This document shows, piece after piece, positions 34,628 to 45,759 of a DNA stretch of 53,710 nt. The notes under the pieces are model-generated. The model was not told the DNA's origin and searched no databases. It saw only the letters and a program-made list of their open reading frames with translations. The stretch is from Bipolaris cookei (Eukaryota > Ascomycota > Dothideomycetes > Pleosporales > Pleosporaceae), in contig NRSV01000087.1 in NCBI GenBank assembly GCA_002286855.1, forward strand, positions 1 through 53,710, in the 5' to 3' direction. The position numbers and the translations under genes were made by a program. Within the stretch, counting starts at the first letter, position 1. The number at the start of each line of letters is the position of its first letter.

Positions 34628-35769
34628 CGTAAGGAAGCCCCGCGTCCCACGGTCTTGGCGGAACGCCACCATGAGACAGGTCACATGAATCCCAGAGATC
34701 CCACGATGTCCCATAGAGTACCATGAATGAGACAACATGGAACGGATAGAACGATATGAGCTATAGGACATTTCTTTAGTATATAACACTAGGCATCGAA
34801 CCCTTATGGCTCGATGTGTTTAACTTAAGTTCTGAGTACAAGTACAATACACAGAGTTGTTCTACTTGCCCAAGTTACTGTCCTCTTGCACACTGTCACT
34901 CCATCTGCGAAAACTAACTAACAAGAAGCTTGACACCAGAAGTCTTATATTACTTCCACTCGAGCTATACTCTTAACACCAATACTAAACTCTTACTAAG
35001 CCGCCGAGGTTGCTGGCTGGCTAGACTGCGCTACCCTTTTGTATGGTATGCATAGATGATACGCATACAAATGTTGCACGCGTGGGTGCGGAAAAAATTG
35101 ATGTGTATTTTTACTAGATTTCTACAACGGTCTTTTGTATGCCATATTTGCAGGGTCTTGTTACATCTAGAGTACCGCCATGTTTCATCTGCAGTTGATG
35201 TCATTGTATCCTTGCATGGTTTGCGACACTTATCTATTCTTCTGTCTCAACATTGGACTTATTGTGTTAGGGCGTGTCTGTTGTATCTTGTCAAGTAGGA
35301 TGACCGTAATGCAAGAATAGCCGTTGTACAGTCTGCATTATGCCAACGATATAGGTATATACCGTAATTTCGGGAATTGTTTGTGTTGCTCATGCTCGAT
35401 AAGTTCTGGAGCAAAGAAGATACAAAGAGCCGATGATGGTTGGGTCCAGGCTTGCTCATCGTGGAGAGACAGACCTGAGCCTCTGACAATCAGCAGTCCC
35501 GGTATATCCTACTAAGAACGACATTTATACATTTGGGCGCCGAGATGATCAAGTCAACTCAGTTCTATACATTTAACAGTATCCTGCCATTCCTTGGTCA
35601 ATCGTGGATACACCCACCTCCCACCTAAAGCTTCAAGAAAGATACGTCCTAGTGCTATGGCAGATTGCATGTTAAGGCTCAGAGTATCTAAGTGTGTAAC
35701 CAAAGCACATATCAATGTAACAGGTTCCATATCGTGTGGTGTTTGAAGACGCCGTTGTCTGTCTGACAT
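34628..35769. other. intergenic; downstream of the HET gene
   Basis: No gene is recognised. A 72-codon frame at 35554-35769 on the minus strand starts with ATG directly after the HET stop codon and in the same phase, but it has no known domain. The segment 34725-34915 (TGAGACAACATGG..., a TATATAA at about 34780) has a vaguely LTR-like layout that I could not confirm. Confidence 0.35.
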
Positions 35770-37509
35770 TTAAACTATATTGAATACGACATTCGTTCGT
35801 CTACCGTTTGTGTATTGGCCAGCAGCCTCACAGTGCATGATCCCGTGAACATAAGCTTCTCCGATAGGCTGGAACCTTCTTTTTGAGGGTCTTGAACGCC
35901 GGTCTTGCCGTAATATGAAAGGCGCCGCTCCGCCAGAGAGAACACATATTATATCGCCAGCTTGCAACAGGGCTGGTCCAACACCTACATATCCCCTCGA
36001 ACTATCAAAAATCCTCCTACCAACGCAGGCGAATCTAGCCGCTAAAAGGAAGCAATCAGCATCACCAGATATGCCAGAAGGCGATCGACACAAGTAGCGA
36101 TTTGGGAAACAGGCTCTGTTGGCCCAGAATGCGTCAAAGTTGGCCAGATGTTGTCGCACATTTTCGACCATCATCCCATAACCATCTTTACCTGCTGTCA
36201 AAGTAAAGCAGGCAACTTTCCTTAGGGACTCGCCGGTTGGGTAGGGTGAGGCTCCGGCGAACAACCGAGACAACACATCTACCAACATTGCTTGTAGTTC
36301 GTTCAGATTCTCGGGCTCAATCATCGCTTTTCCCACCTCAGTAATAACATCAAACTGGATGCCTTCGACACGCAAGAATTGTCCCCAATTCCCTGTCCAC
36401 TGAACCGAAAAAGGGAGGAGGTGTCGGGAAGCATTGCACGTCTCGAGGTTCGATCCAAGCGGTGCTAGAGTATGAACGGTGCAAATGTTCCATCTCGGAA
36501 CCCAGCTCCATGTCCGGACAACGGATTGATGCTGAACGGCCGACAATAGGTCGAGTGTGTGCGTCTCCTCGATTAATTGTCGAGCACACTTTCGATACAC
36601 CGACTGCGTGCGTTCTTTGGAATTTGAAACTTTGTTTAGAGTCGTGTGGATGGTCGTGAACCCTGAGACAGCGTGAATGCGATCTCTCTGGAAAGTGCAA
36701 CGGAGACTCCGGGTGACTTGTAGCATATAGAGTAAGGACTCGTGTTGATGGGAATAGCCACTGATCTTTGACAGCTTCCAGAATAGAAAGGCGTTATACA
36801 CGTTCAACATAGAGTGGTGCAGGATTGCTTGATAATATCGTGTCCTTATCTGGGTAGAAGCAGAGCCGACTGTTCCCCAGGAGATGCTAAAGGCTCCCCA
36901 GTGGAGGTCAGCAGAGGTTGCCATAGTTATCTCCTGGAAGGCCCATAGACGGGAAAACCATGCGCATCTATAGAATGCAGCTACTGGGTGCCACCAAGAG
37001 TCTTCGGGAGAAGGGATGTTGTCTTTGTGCTCAGCAATCCTGCCGATCCGATCGAACGCTTGCTCAACCTTACAGTCCACGTCCTCTCCCAGCCAAACGA
37101 GAGCGCGCGTCGCCTTACTATAAATTTCTTGCATGAATTCTATCTGACTCGCCTTCTCTTCGTGGTTATGCTGGTCTATGCAGATAGCATCGGTCCATAC
37201 AACTCGCTGGACGACAGTGCTACGGAGGCGTGTAAGGGCCTCTCTCAAATTTTGCCTTATACGGAGGCTCTTTCCATCACACTGTAAGTAACCACTGTCT
37301 TGCTTACACCATGTATAAGACAATGCTTCATAGGGAGGCGTAGAGCCCAGGGAAACGACTTTAAGATGACAAGACAATCTTGAAGTACTCGCTTGGCTTG
37401 GATGGATCACCAGCAATCGAATCGTCCTCGGGGAACTCAGGTGCCTGTATCTATAGCTTGTGCAGGGAGAGGCTGGTTTGGAGGGGATATAAAGTATATC
37501 TGAGACTTC
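35770..37509 (-). CDS. heterokaryon-incompatibility (HET) domain protein
   Basis: HET domains trigger growth arrest or cell death after fusion of incompatible fungal cells. The conserved frame runs from about 37509 to the TAA at 35770-35772. Reading RTIRLLVIHPSQ, PPYEALSYTWC, IRQNLREALTRLR, VVWTDAICIDQ and MQEIYSKATRALVWLGED gives all the hallmark blocks of the HET domain in order over about 150 residues. The C-terminal third has the usual RRIFDSSRGYVGVGPALLQAGDIICVLSGG and GEAYVHGIMHCEA pattern. No in-frame ATG exists before the HET blocks; the frame is closed by TGA near 37510 and a CTCAG acceptor lies beside it, so a short first exon is probably missing from my model. Otherwise the frame is uninterrupted. 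Confidence 0.85.
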   Translation of the reverse strand, partial: EVSDILYIPSKPASPCTSYRYRHLSSPRTIRLLVIHPSQASTSRLSCHLKVVSLGSTPPYEALSYTWCKQDSGYLQCDGKSLRIRQNLREALTRLRSTVVQRVVWTDAICIDQHNHEEKASQIEFMQEIYSKATRALVWLGEDVDCKVEQAFDRIGRIAEHKDNIPSPEDSWWHPVAAFYRCAWFSRLWAFQEITMATSADLHWGAFSISWGTVGSASTQIRTRYYQAILHHSMLNVYNAFLFWKLSKISGYSHQHESLLYMLQVTRSLRCTFQRDRIHAVSGFTTIHTTLNKVSNSKERTQSVYRKCARQLIEETHTLDLLSAVQHQSVVRTWSWVPRWNICTVHTLAPLGSNLETCNASRHLLPFSVQWTGNWGQFLRVEGIQFDVITEVGKAMIEPENLNELQAMLVDVLSRLFAGASPYPTGESLRKVACFTLTAGKDGYGMMVENVRQHLANFDAFWANRACFPNRYLCRSPSGISGDADCFLLAARFACVGRRIFDSSRGYVGVGPALLQAGDIICVLSGGAAPFILRQDRRSRPSKRRFQPIGEAYVHGIMHCEAAGQYTNGRRTNVVFNIV

Positions 37510-37849
37510 TCACAACTCAGGTCAGGAGCAGCTTGGTGTGTAGAATTGCAGGGTGAGGCTTACGACTTGTGTTATTTTCCCGTTTTCCCTCCCATGGATA
37601 GATTCCATCAGACAGCCAGGAAGCAGATCTGTACTGGGGGCAAATCTTACTCTTCATGTGGCGACCGGCTTGCATCCCTACGTCAGATTTATGCCGGGCG
37701 TCGCATGTACACCCATCCCTTCTATTACATTGAGCAGTTGGACATACTAGAGGCCCTTCTGCAGCATGGGTGAGGGTAATCAATTTCAATTGTCCAATGT
37801 CTTAGTGTGGCAATAGTCTTCCTAACATACCTATTTGGGGAGAGACAGG
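37510..37849. other. 5' region of the HET gene
   Basis: It should contain the missing first exon and promoter of the HET gene. Several small overlapping frames occur and none can be chosen with confidence. Confidence 0.3.
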
Positions 37850-38640
37850 TGCATGAGACCGTGCCAGGTTACGTCTCTCGTTGGGGTCGCAGACCCTTAT
37901 TAAAGCTATCTTTATCGGACTCAAATCCGATTCAGACATGATGGAACAGAATGAAAGACTTTTAGAACAGAACTTGGTAATCGAGCGCAAGAGATGGCAA
38001 GGCTGAGACTGAGATTAGGCAACAGCAGGACTAACGTGCTCCACCAGTCCTCGGCCCTGGCTGGATGTCTACTGTCTTGGTAGAGAAATTGGATGCCCGG
38101 CTTTCTAGTATCTATACATCTAGGCGCTCGTAGAAGCTCGTATGCTCTGTATTCTTTAGAGTGCTCCGCCAAGTAGACTATGCCGTCCGATACGGTAGCG
38201 TTCAAGCGCCTCTTCGGTTTTCTAAAGGCTTGATGATTTGGGATGACTATCACGTTGCGACATCTTCTCAGCGTGTCTACGGTAAAGGACTGCTCGGAGT
38301 ATTACTCTAGATTGAGCGGTGGTATGCTAGTAGTCTCAGAGGCCCCGGGGATCGTCGGTTCCTTAAAGGCCTGCCAAGCTCTCCAGAGCAACGGGGAAAA
38401 GTGGAGTTTGATGATGGGCAATAGCTCTTGGCAATGATCGGTGAGACTCGATAGCTCGTTGAATAGGCAGTGTGTAACTAGCGGCTACAGCATATGAGTT
38501 GGATGGGACGGATGAATCGCCAACAAGATTTTATCTTGATCACAATAGTTGATAAACTCCATTACAAATTGAGAGTGATGTCCATGTAGAAGTGGTAAGC
38601 GGCAACGTGGTCAGGCTTCGGGCTTTATAACTGGATTGAA
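37850..38640 (-). mobile_element. pogo-superfamily transposase, C-terminal remnant
   Basis: On the minus strand the sequence reads FINYCDQDKILLAIHPSHPT and then SSLTDHCQELLPIIKLHF and LLWRAWQAFKEPTIPG, matching the third part of pogo transposases (the stretch after the DGHGSH motif, with Cys-x-x-x-(N/K)-ILL and a Pro-Pro-His-like turn). A TAG interrupts PTHML-PL and another stop follows LNLE. The 5' part is lost near 38650. It is a dead fragment of a subfamily different from the one at 49-50.6 kb. Confidence 0.7.
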
Positions 38641-38684
38641 CACTTATTTGAGCCACCGGTAACAGATGTGACAATTTGGGCGGA

Positions 38685-38790
38685 TTGCTACACGGGATAT
38701 GACTATACTTCGCTATTCATATCCTCATGAAGACGAGTAAGCTCTACACTAGTGTTCTGCAAGGTTTTCTGGAAATGCTGTGGGAAAGAA
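38685..38790 (+). repeat. dispersed repeat family R, copy R1
   Basis: This begins TGCTACACGGGATATGACTA and shares with the other copies TATACTTC, a GTAAGCTC segment, CTAGTGTTC and TTTTCTGG in the same order and spacing. It is divergent and probably partial. Confidence 0.6.
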
Positions 38791-38854
38791 TTATAGGAGT
38801 TCAACCAAAGGTAAGAATAACCAAATCATATTACTATAGCAATAACTCGATCAC

Positions 38855-40798
38855 TTATAATTGCGTCAAAAGACCGTCGCTCTCTAACAGAAGCACAATT
38901 TGATGCACCGCTGTCCTGACATTGCTTGTTGACAGATCCACGGTAAGGTCCGCCTTCTCAGGTATCTCATAGGGGTCATCGACACCAGTGAAGCCCTTAA
39001 TCTCACCGGCGCGTGCCTTGGCGTAGATACCGCGCTTGTCCGTCTTCTCCGCATGCTCAAGGGGAGTAGCAACGTGGATGAGGTAGAAAGATCCGTACTT
39101 CTCAACGGTCTGACGGGCCGCCTTCCTTGAGTCTTCAAAAGGGGCAATGGGCGCTACAATGGCTGCTGCACCTGCCTTAGTGAGTTCAGAGGCTACAAAG
39201 GCAATCCGTGCAATATTCTTGTTGCGGTCAGACCGACTAAAGCCGAGTTCGCTAGAGAGTTCGCTGCGGATGGTGTCGCCGAGGAGGAGAGAGACAGAAC
39301 GGCCACCTTGTTGGTTAAGGGTGACGTTCAGGGCTCGTGCGATAGAATCTTTTCCAGAGTTCTGGTAACCCGTCAAAAAAACGGTGAAACCCTGTTGGTT
39401 GCGAGGAGGGTGAGATTCCCGGAGCACGCGGGCGACCTCTGGGTAGGAGAACCATTCGGGAATTTCTTGGCCTGTTCGGAGACGCTTGCGGAGTTCTGTT
39501 CACTCAGTCAGTATTCAATGTGTACATTCGGAAGAACACGAGCGACGCACCTGTTCCAGAAATGTCGAGTGTCTTGACACCCTGCTTAACTTCGTTCTTG
39601 GGCTTGTATTCGTCGGAGTCAGGGAGATAGGTCATTTGTAGGAAGGGTACGACCTCAATGCCGAGCTCGTGTCTGTACTTCTCAACTGCATCCTGAGCGT
39701 CATATGGACCATAGAAGTCAACGCCTTTAGAATTTTTGCCTGGGCCAGCGTGGTCACGGCCAACAATGAAGTGGGTCGCGCCGTGGTTCTTGCGGATGAT
39801 AGCGTGCCAGATGGCCTCACGGGGACCAGCCATACGCATGGCAAGAGGTAGAAGGGCGAGAACAGCCATGCCGTTGGGGTAGCGAGGCATAAGCGCCTGG
39901 TAGACGCGGACACGGGTGAAGTGGTCAATGTCACCAGGCTTAGTAAGACCAACGACGGGGTGGATAAGGACGTTGGCCTGACGGGCGCGAGCGGCGCGGA
40001 CGGTGAGCTCACGATGAGCACGGTGCATGGGATTCCTGGTCTGGAAAGCAACAACCTTGGACCAGCCAAGCTTGTCAAAATGCAGACGCAGCTCCGCAGG
40101 CGTGTATCGAAGACCGACATAGTCGTAGTGCTCTAGACGATCAATGGCCTCGAGCTTGCCACCAACATAGTATTCTTGCACGGTCTCGTACAAGTACTTG
40201 ATCGCAGGGTGTGCTACATCACCATCCTTGTCAAACACCTCACGTGCCTCCTTCTCCTTGTCCGGCTTATATACATCATCGACGGTCATGATGGCGAGAT
40301 TGCGGTCGTCGCGGAAGTCGCGGAGAGCGATGCGAGCGCCCTGCTTCACGTTAAGTTCTTTGATAGTCTGTTTTGAGACATCGAGTGTAATGGGGATGGA
40401 GAAAAGATTGCCGTCAGCGAGGCGGTTCTCGGAAACTACGCCATCATAATCCTTCTGGTTCATGAAACCTGCATGCTACTGTCAGATATCGTTTCGGTGC
40501 AAATATGCCGAACCCAAGGGGCATCCAAGATGCCCCTCGCCTAGTGCGAAGGGATGGCGGCTTGTTACCCTCCAATGGTGAAAAACCTCCGCTCAGGATT
40601 AGTTCCAAGTCACAAAGCTGTCTCTCAGACAGAACAATCGCGGGAAGCCTCTCCGACTCGTCAAAGAGCTCCTTGCGGCGGGACGCGTCACGTGCGATCA
40701 AGTCCTTCAGGACGCCACCTATAGTTCGACCTCGTCAGTGCCTACTGTACTTTTACTAGTAATCCCGTGACCAACTAACCGTGTGGTGCGTTCGACAT
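38855..40798 (-). CDS. MET3: sulfate adenylyltransferase (ATP sulfurylase) with regulatory APS-kinase-like domain
   Basis: The enzyme makes adenosine 5'-phosphosulfate from ATP and sulfate, the first step of sulfate assimilation. Four exons on the minus strand: 40798-40780, 40718-40569, 40468-39551 and 39495-38855, with introns of 61, 100 and 55 bp; all phases fit and the product has 575 residues, matching fungal ATP sulfurylases. The start reads MSNAPHGGVLKDLIARDA. Catalytic motifs are QTRNP (199-203), HRAH (205-208) and GRDHAGPG (from about 293). The C-terminal domain from about 390 has GYQNSGKDSIARAL, a changed P-loop relative to true APS kinase. In the fungal enzyme this domain binds PAPS for allosteric feedback and is not a kinase. 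The gene appears intact despite transposon remnants on both sides. Confidence 0.97.
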
Positions 40799-42055
40799 TT
40801 TGGGGAAGAAATAGAAAACGAGGGCTGTAGGGAGTCTCTGAATTATGCACGAAGGCCTGAAATCGTTTAGCTATACGTAGCTTCTTCGCAGGAAAATCGT
40901 AAGCAAGTGGGGTTTTTGAAGTATTTTAATTGATTCGATTCGATTAGTTCTACTCGGGTTCAGCCGCATTCTGCAAAGCGTTGGCCGGAGTGACAGGTAT
41001 GGCAGATAGCCGACGCCGCGTAGACACTAATCTGCGCCGCCCTACATCACTCCTAAAACTGGCAGAAGCGCGCTAAGATGACTAAGCGATACGCGGGATC
41101 AGGCTATACTTCTCTGGTCTCGGCCCGAGTTAGGACGAATAGACTAAAGCGGCAGTCTGTGGGTGTTGTCTGGCGATTCCGGCAGAAGAGTGTGATAGGG
41201 GATGACTGATGATAAAGCCAAATTAACCTATCTTGCTATAGACGAACAAGCGGCAATCTTGTTGAGCAAACGACTTGTAAGAAAGTGCAATTTGAGTTGA
41301 CCATAGCGAGTGTAATAACGAAACCCGACCATCCCCTTATACCCATTGCCTCAGGTTCTGCCATCAGAACCTTACCCTGCATCATCGTGGCGGTGTGAAA
41401 TCACATGATCCGAACGTCCCGCGCTGATCCTTGCCTTCTGACCCGGCCCTGCTGGACGCTGGCCTCACGCCAGGTCTTGCTGTGTTTCCCTGCCCGGCGT
41501 CAAGGAGAGAATCCCGCTTGTTGCTTGTAATACCCGTGACAGTAGGCTAGTAAAGAGGGTAGACATTAGCGTGTTACTACTTCATCAAGCGGTTTGTTCT
41601 TTCAGAAAGGTAACTAATTATACACGTTTAGACAAGGTCGTTTATCCTAGATAAGTAGAGACATTATACATTTTGTGTTGCTACAGTACAATGTGCAAGT
41701 TTCTGAAAGAAGGGGAGAGGCAATCGAAGCTGGGGAAATGGATTAGTGAACGCTCTGTGACGGTTGTACCAGCGCTTACGTTGTTATTCAAAGGTAGGCA
41801 AGAGATCAGTTCAAGGGAATTGGCAAGACATATAAGATCTTGATTCGAGCCGTGGTGATACATAGAAGAGAAGAGAAGGAGAGTGTGATGATTTACGGGC
41901 CATGCTAGATTTATCCAAGAGATCTTCTTGTGTAAATCGTGCAAAAGAGATATATACAAGAGGTTAAGTTGTCCAGAAGCCGCGCTGCAGACACAGGGCC
42001 GCTGTCTGATAAACAGCTCTCACGCAGAGGCATTCCGCCCTGCCCGAGCCTCCTG
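40799..42055. other. intergenic between MET3 and the P450 gene
   Basis: The MET3 promoter should lie in 40799-41000. The rest holds one copy of dispersed repeat R (41085-41400) and no gene. The stretch near 41640-41960 has only short frames. Confidence 0.5.
41085..41400 (+). repeat. dispersed repeat family R, copy R2
   Basis: It shares ACGCGGG, CTATACTTCTC, TTGTCTGGCGATTCC and, 130 bp further, GTAAGAAAGTGCAATTTGAGT, GAGTGTAATAACGAAA and CTGCCATCAG with copy R4 (46886-47200), in the same order. This defines a unit of about 310 bp. Confidence 0.75.
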
Positions 42056-43882
42056 CTATCCTACAAGATGTCGCAGATCTTCCTCGATGCGTCTCTTTCT
42101 AACCAAGATCTGTGTATTGGTATCTGGTACCATAGATTCATCATAGCAGAAGCTCCTGGGTCTCTGCTGCCCTTTGGGATAGTCAAAGTCGTACCGCAGA
42201 AGCAAGAATACAAGAATCAACTTGATCTCGTTGCTAGCGAAAAAGCGCCCCGGGCAGGCATCGAGCCCATGACCGAAATGCATGTCTGCAGAGCTCGTCA
42301 TGGCAAATTGATAGCGATTGATGTTTTCCGGCTTGTCGGGATCTTCCCTCAGGCGTGCGTAACGGAATGGGTCGAAGATGTTGGGATCTCCACCGTCAGG
42401 CATGGCTGCTGGATCACGCCCAATCGCCTCTGCTGCGACGGCGATGTGCGTACCCCTTGGGAGTTTGAGCCCGTCTTTTAGCGTCAGTTGTTGCTTTACC
42501 ACCCGTTGGAACGTCACTGTTGCGCACAATCGAGTCAGCTTACTACAAGATCTAGAATACTTCAAGACTTGGGTGGGGGTAGAGCTGCGGGGAAAAAGCG
42601 TCCCGGCCGCCCTGCTGTTAGACTTACGAGCAAGCATTGGATGCATCCTTTGCGATTCCTTCAAGAAACTGTCCATTTTGCGCAACTTGTTTAATGTCGT
42701 TTTCTTGATGCCGCCGTCTTCTCGAAGTACGGACCTTATCTCTACGCGCAGTGGTTCTAGGTACTCTGGAAATGCACACAGATCTAGAAAAAAGTGTGTC
42801 ACGCGCAGGGACGTGGTATGGATGGACGCCAGAGAGAGCAAGAGTTGTCGATGTGCCAGGTCGCGTATGCTTCCTTCGTCTTGCCGCGCGTCGTCCATCA
42901 TCCACTGTAGGAAATCACTAGGCTTAGTATACTTTGCGCCAAGTCGTGCAGCAGCATCCCGTCGCTCTTGAATAATGGGACCCAATAGTCGTTCTGCAGC
43001 AGCGAGTTGCGAGTATATGCGCCAATATGTTGGCAGACATCGAGCGGCGAGAGGCCGTACCCCTGCTGGGAGCAAACGAAGGATGTTCCGCGTGATAGAT
43101 AAGTTTCGAGTAAAGAGGATACTGATCTGAAGCCATTCATCGTTTCTGCACAAGTCAGGTCCAACGAAGAGTCTTGCGAAGATTCGAGCGACCACATTGA
43201 CCATCAGCCCGTTTATGCGAACCGCAGTCCAATCGTCACAGGGCGGAATTTCCTTCTGGAAGGCAAATTTAAGCTCGTTAATAACCACTGGAAGTAGATT
43301 GCCAAGGGCGGGTGTGAGCCGCTGACTGACAACCCGACGATGCAAATCGCTATTTCGCACGAGATCCACGTTGCCAATAGTGTATTCAGCCACCATATTC
43401 TTGATGTGAGCATCGATTGCGCTCAGTTGATGGCTCTTCAGGTCTCGCAGCTCGTCCACATACCGAGGCGAAATGACAGTCACTTCACAGTCGTTACGAC
43501 GCACTTTGAAGACTGACTGACCAAACTAGACCTGGCGTTGTTAGCGAAACCATTACTTATCGCTCATCGATTTTGTCCCCAACAAAGTGCAAACAACCTT
43601 TTCGTAGCCGTCGCGAAGTATTGTACTGCTGTTGCGCGCGAATCGTAGTCCTATGACCCACGCTGGCTCCCAAAAGTGCCGACGGCCCGCTACGGGCGCT
43701 TTGATGCCGTGATGCCACTGCCAGACTGCGTTGAGCACATAGCTGAGCACGGCGATCGAAATCGCCCCGCAAGAGACCTGCCACTTGAAGTCTTGATCAA
43801 TTCTTTGGCTATGTGATTTCTGAATGTCGTAGACGTATAGGTCGCGCGTATTCGTCCAGAGCTTCGAAACAAACGTGTCCAT
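42056..43882 (-). CDS. cytochrome P450 monooxygenase
   Basis: A haem-thiolate monooxygenase, probably anchored in the ER by the hydrophobic N-terminal segment (VSCGAISIAVLSYVLNAVW). Exons on the minus strand: 43882-43598, 43525-42628 and 42516-42056, with introns of 72 bp (phase 0) and 111 bp (phase 1; its length keeps the frame open, so it is easily missed). The product is 547 residues. Motifs: I-helix SLASIHTTS near 326-334, ExxR as ESQR at 385-388, and the haem loop FGHGLDACPGRFFASNE with Cys482 as haem ligand. The FGHG-x-x-ACPGRFFA form and the IHTTS helix are typical of fungal P450s that oxidise terpenoids and other secondary metabolites. Its 5' end lies about 490 bp from the AflR-like regulator on the same strand, suggesting a shared pathway. 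Substrate unknown. Confidence 0.93.
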
Positions 43883-44375
43883 TGGCTAGGTGATTTAGAG
43901 GCTGCTCTGCCCTCAACTACTCTACTTATCTGTTTCAATCGCAAGGACAAGGAGGGTCAGGACAAACGTGATGCTGGTATATATTGCTCATCGTCTTCAG
44001 CTTCACTTGCAACACTAACAAAATCAGTCATGTGCGCTGCTTTGCATGGACTTTCCTCATTGAGTAAACGCAGATTCGGTCATGCCGGAAGTAGACCTTG
44101 CCGCGCGTACCGAGCACCCCCGATAGCTAGAATCACGTCGCCTCTAACTATATCTTTGCTGCAGTGGTAAGAAGGCTTTGAGTGCACTAGTCTCTATCCC
44201 ACCATCTAACTGCAATTTGGCCTAAAAGCGTTGAGGACGAGTGTCGTGTGGAGTTAGGCTTGGCTTCTTTATTATCCTGCCGCGCACTCCCTTGTCATTT
44301 GCGCGGCTGATCGAGTGTACACGTTTCCAGTATCGTAGCTCCTTCACAATTTCACAGTCTAGTAAGAGCGCCCAG
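43883..44375. promoter_or_regulatory. P450 promoter region, between P450 and the AflR-like gene
   Basis: 493 bp hold the P450 promoter and the 3' end of the regulator gene. No coding sequence is seen. I cannot name a binding site of the regulator with confidence. Confidence 0.4.
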
Positions 44376-45759
44376 TCAAGCAAGGGCCTCGATGTCATGG
44401 CCGAGGCGCTGTTTGATGAAGGTCAGCAGTGCCACGTGTGCTGGATGACTCTGGCCGCTGACTGCCTTATCTAGCACCTCCAACAATCGATGCAATCTTT
44501 TCAGACGAGCTTGAAGAAGACTGCTTATTACAATTGTCTCGTCGTCGTCATCAAATCCGTGCAAGAGGATCATATTGGACTGGGATGAGAGGCGCGAAGC
44601 AATACCATGTCGAGGCTCAGATCCCCGTTGTGCATCGTCAAATCGTTTTGGAAGAGGAGTGCGCGAATGAGCATCTTGTACTGCAGCAGTGGAAGCGCGG
44701 GGATTTGTTTCATCAACATTGTGTGTGGGAGCCGTTGATTCATGTGGCTTAGTCGTCCACTGAATCGACTGGACAATTTTGCCACAGATGACTATGATCA
44801 TGGTCAAGAATGCTGTTTTCCCGCGGCAATTTGGGCATTGTATGAATTGCTCACAATGGCCCAGAGCTTGCTTTTGCTTGTGCAGAATCTCGTTCATGTC
44901 CAAGAGAAGATGCTTCTGACCCCAGATGGTCACTATCATGCTTTCATGAACTTCCATCGCCTTGGCGGAGCAATCACAATTTCGACGGTCTGTGGGCGGT
45001 GAGGCAATCGGGCTCTTGCTGATCAATTCAGTGGCATCGTTTGGTACGAGCCTATTTGGGCTGTTACTTGAGCCGGTGGACCCTCCTGAATATGGCGACG
45101 AGGTGGTATTCCGACCTATCAATTCTTCCCAGTTTGACGCAGGGTCGTGGAAGTCATAGTACGCTTGCAGCCCCAGGTTTATGTTTGTGTATTCAGGAGT
45201 AGATGTCCCAGTCTTGTCAACACTGAAGTGTGCTGTCGCAGTCTCATTCCCTGGATACATGGCAGCATCCTGCTCGGATGTGTTGCCTATGAAGTAGCAA
45301 TCCAATGTACTGGCCTCAGGGCACGCCGTCGGCGGTCGCGATGAACTCGCTGAGTTTTCCTGGGACATTGGAGGAGACACGGGATCCGGCAGCTGGGTAG
45401 CTTTCTTCTGTGTATTCCGCCTGGCCGCTGAGGAATATTTGCATCTCATGTTCTTTGATTTGCATCGGTCGCATCCACTAAGATCGCCAGAGCATTTGAG
45501 CTATGGTTGCGCACCACACATTAGCCTTGCTGGAGATGTGCCGAGTGGGGCCTGGGTGAGTTCTCTGACATACTTTGCTCGCCCGACATGTGTTACATGC
45601 CACTTTGGTACCTCTGCCTTCTCGTTCCAGCAGTGACGGTGTGGTGATTGTTTGGAAGCACGACCCTGGCCCAGTCTCAATAGTTTTGAGTGTACAGAAC
45701 ATGGCATGCGGCTCAAGACGATCTTTGTAGTCTTGCTTTGGCGCAGCTATTATGGCCAT
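44376..45759 (-). CDS. Zn(II)2Cys6 transcription factor with AflR-like C-terminal domain
   Basis: Two exons, 45759-45574 and 45500-44376, joined across a 73-bp phase-0 intron (donor GTATGT, acceptor ATAG), give 436 residues. Splicing completes the binuclear zinc cluster: ACNTCRASK joins LKCSGDLSGC and DRCKSKNMRC, giving Cys55, 58, 65, 72, 75 and 82 in the CX2CX6CX6CX2CX6C pattern. Without the intron the cluster would be broken. A basic, Ser/Pro-rich linker follows, then from about residue 235 CDCSAKAMEVHESM and a helical region as in the AflR family (aflatoxin regulatory protein domain), which control secondary-metabolite clusters. A possible alternative start is the Met at residue 20. The P450 gene lies just downstream in the same orientation, a likely target. 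Confidence 0.88.

Noticed and set aside
34780..34830. GGGTTCGA-like word on the minus strand, considered as a tRNA T-arm
   Set aside because: No acceptor stem or anticodon arm could be folded around it. No tRNA or rRNA gene was found anywhere in the window.
34725..34915. Possible solo LTR (TG start, TATA-like box)
   Set aside because: No matching end, no target duplication and no second copy could be seen.
37517..37789. 90-codon minus-strand frame considered as the first HET exon
   Set aside because: It is Cys/His-scattered without HET-like content, and no convincing donor links it to the conserved frame.
42517..42627. Extra 37 residues in the P450 between ESQR and the following beta region
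   Set aside because: This is a 111-bp intron with GTAAGT donor, GCTGAC branch and CAACAG acceptor; removing it gives the normal P450 spacing.
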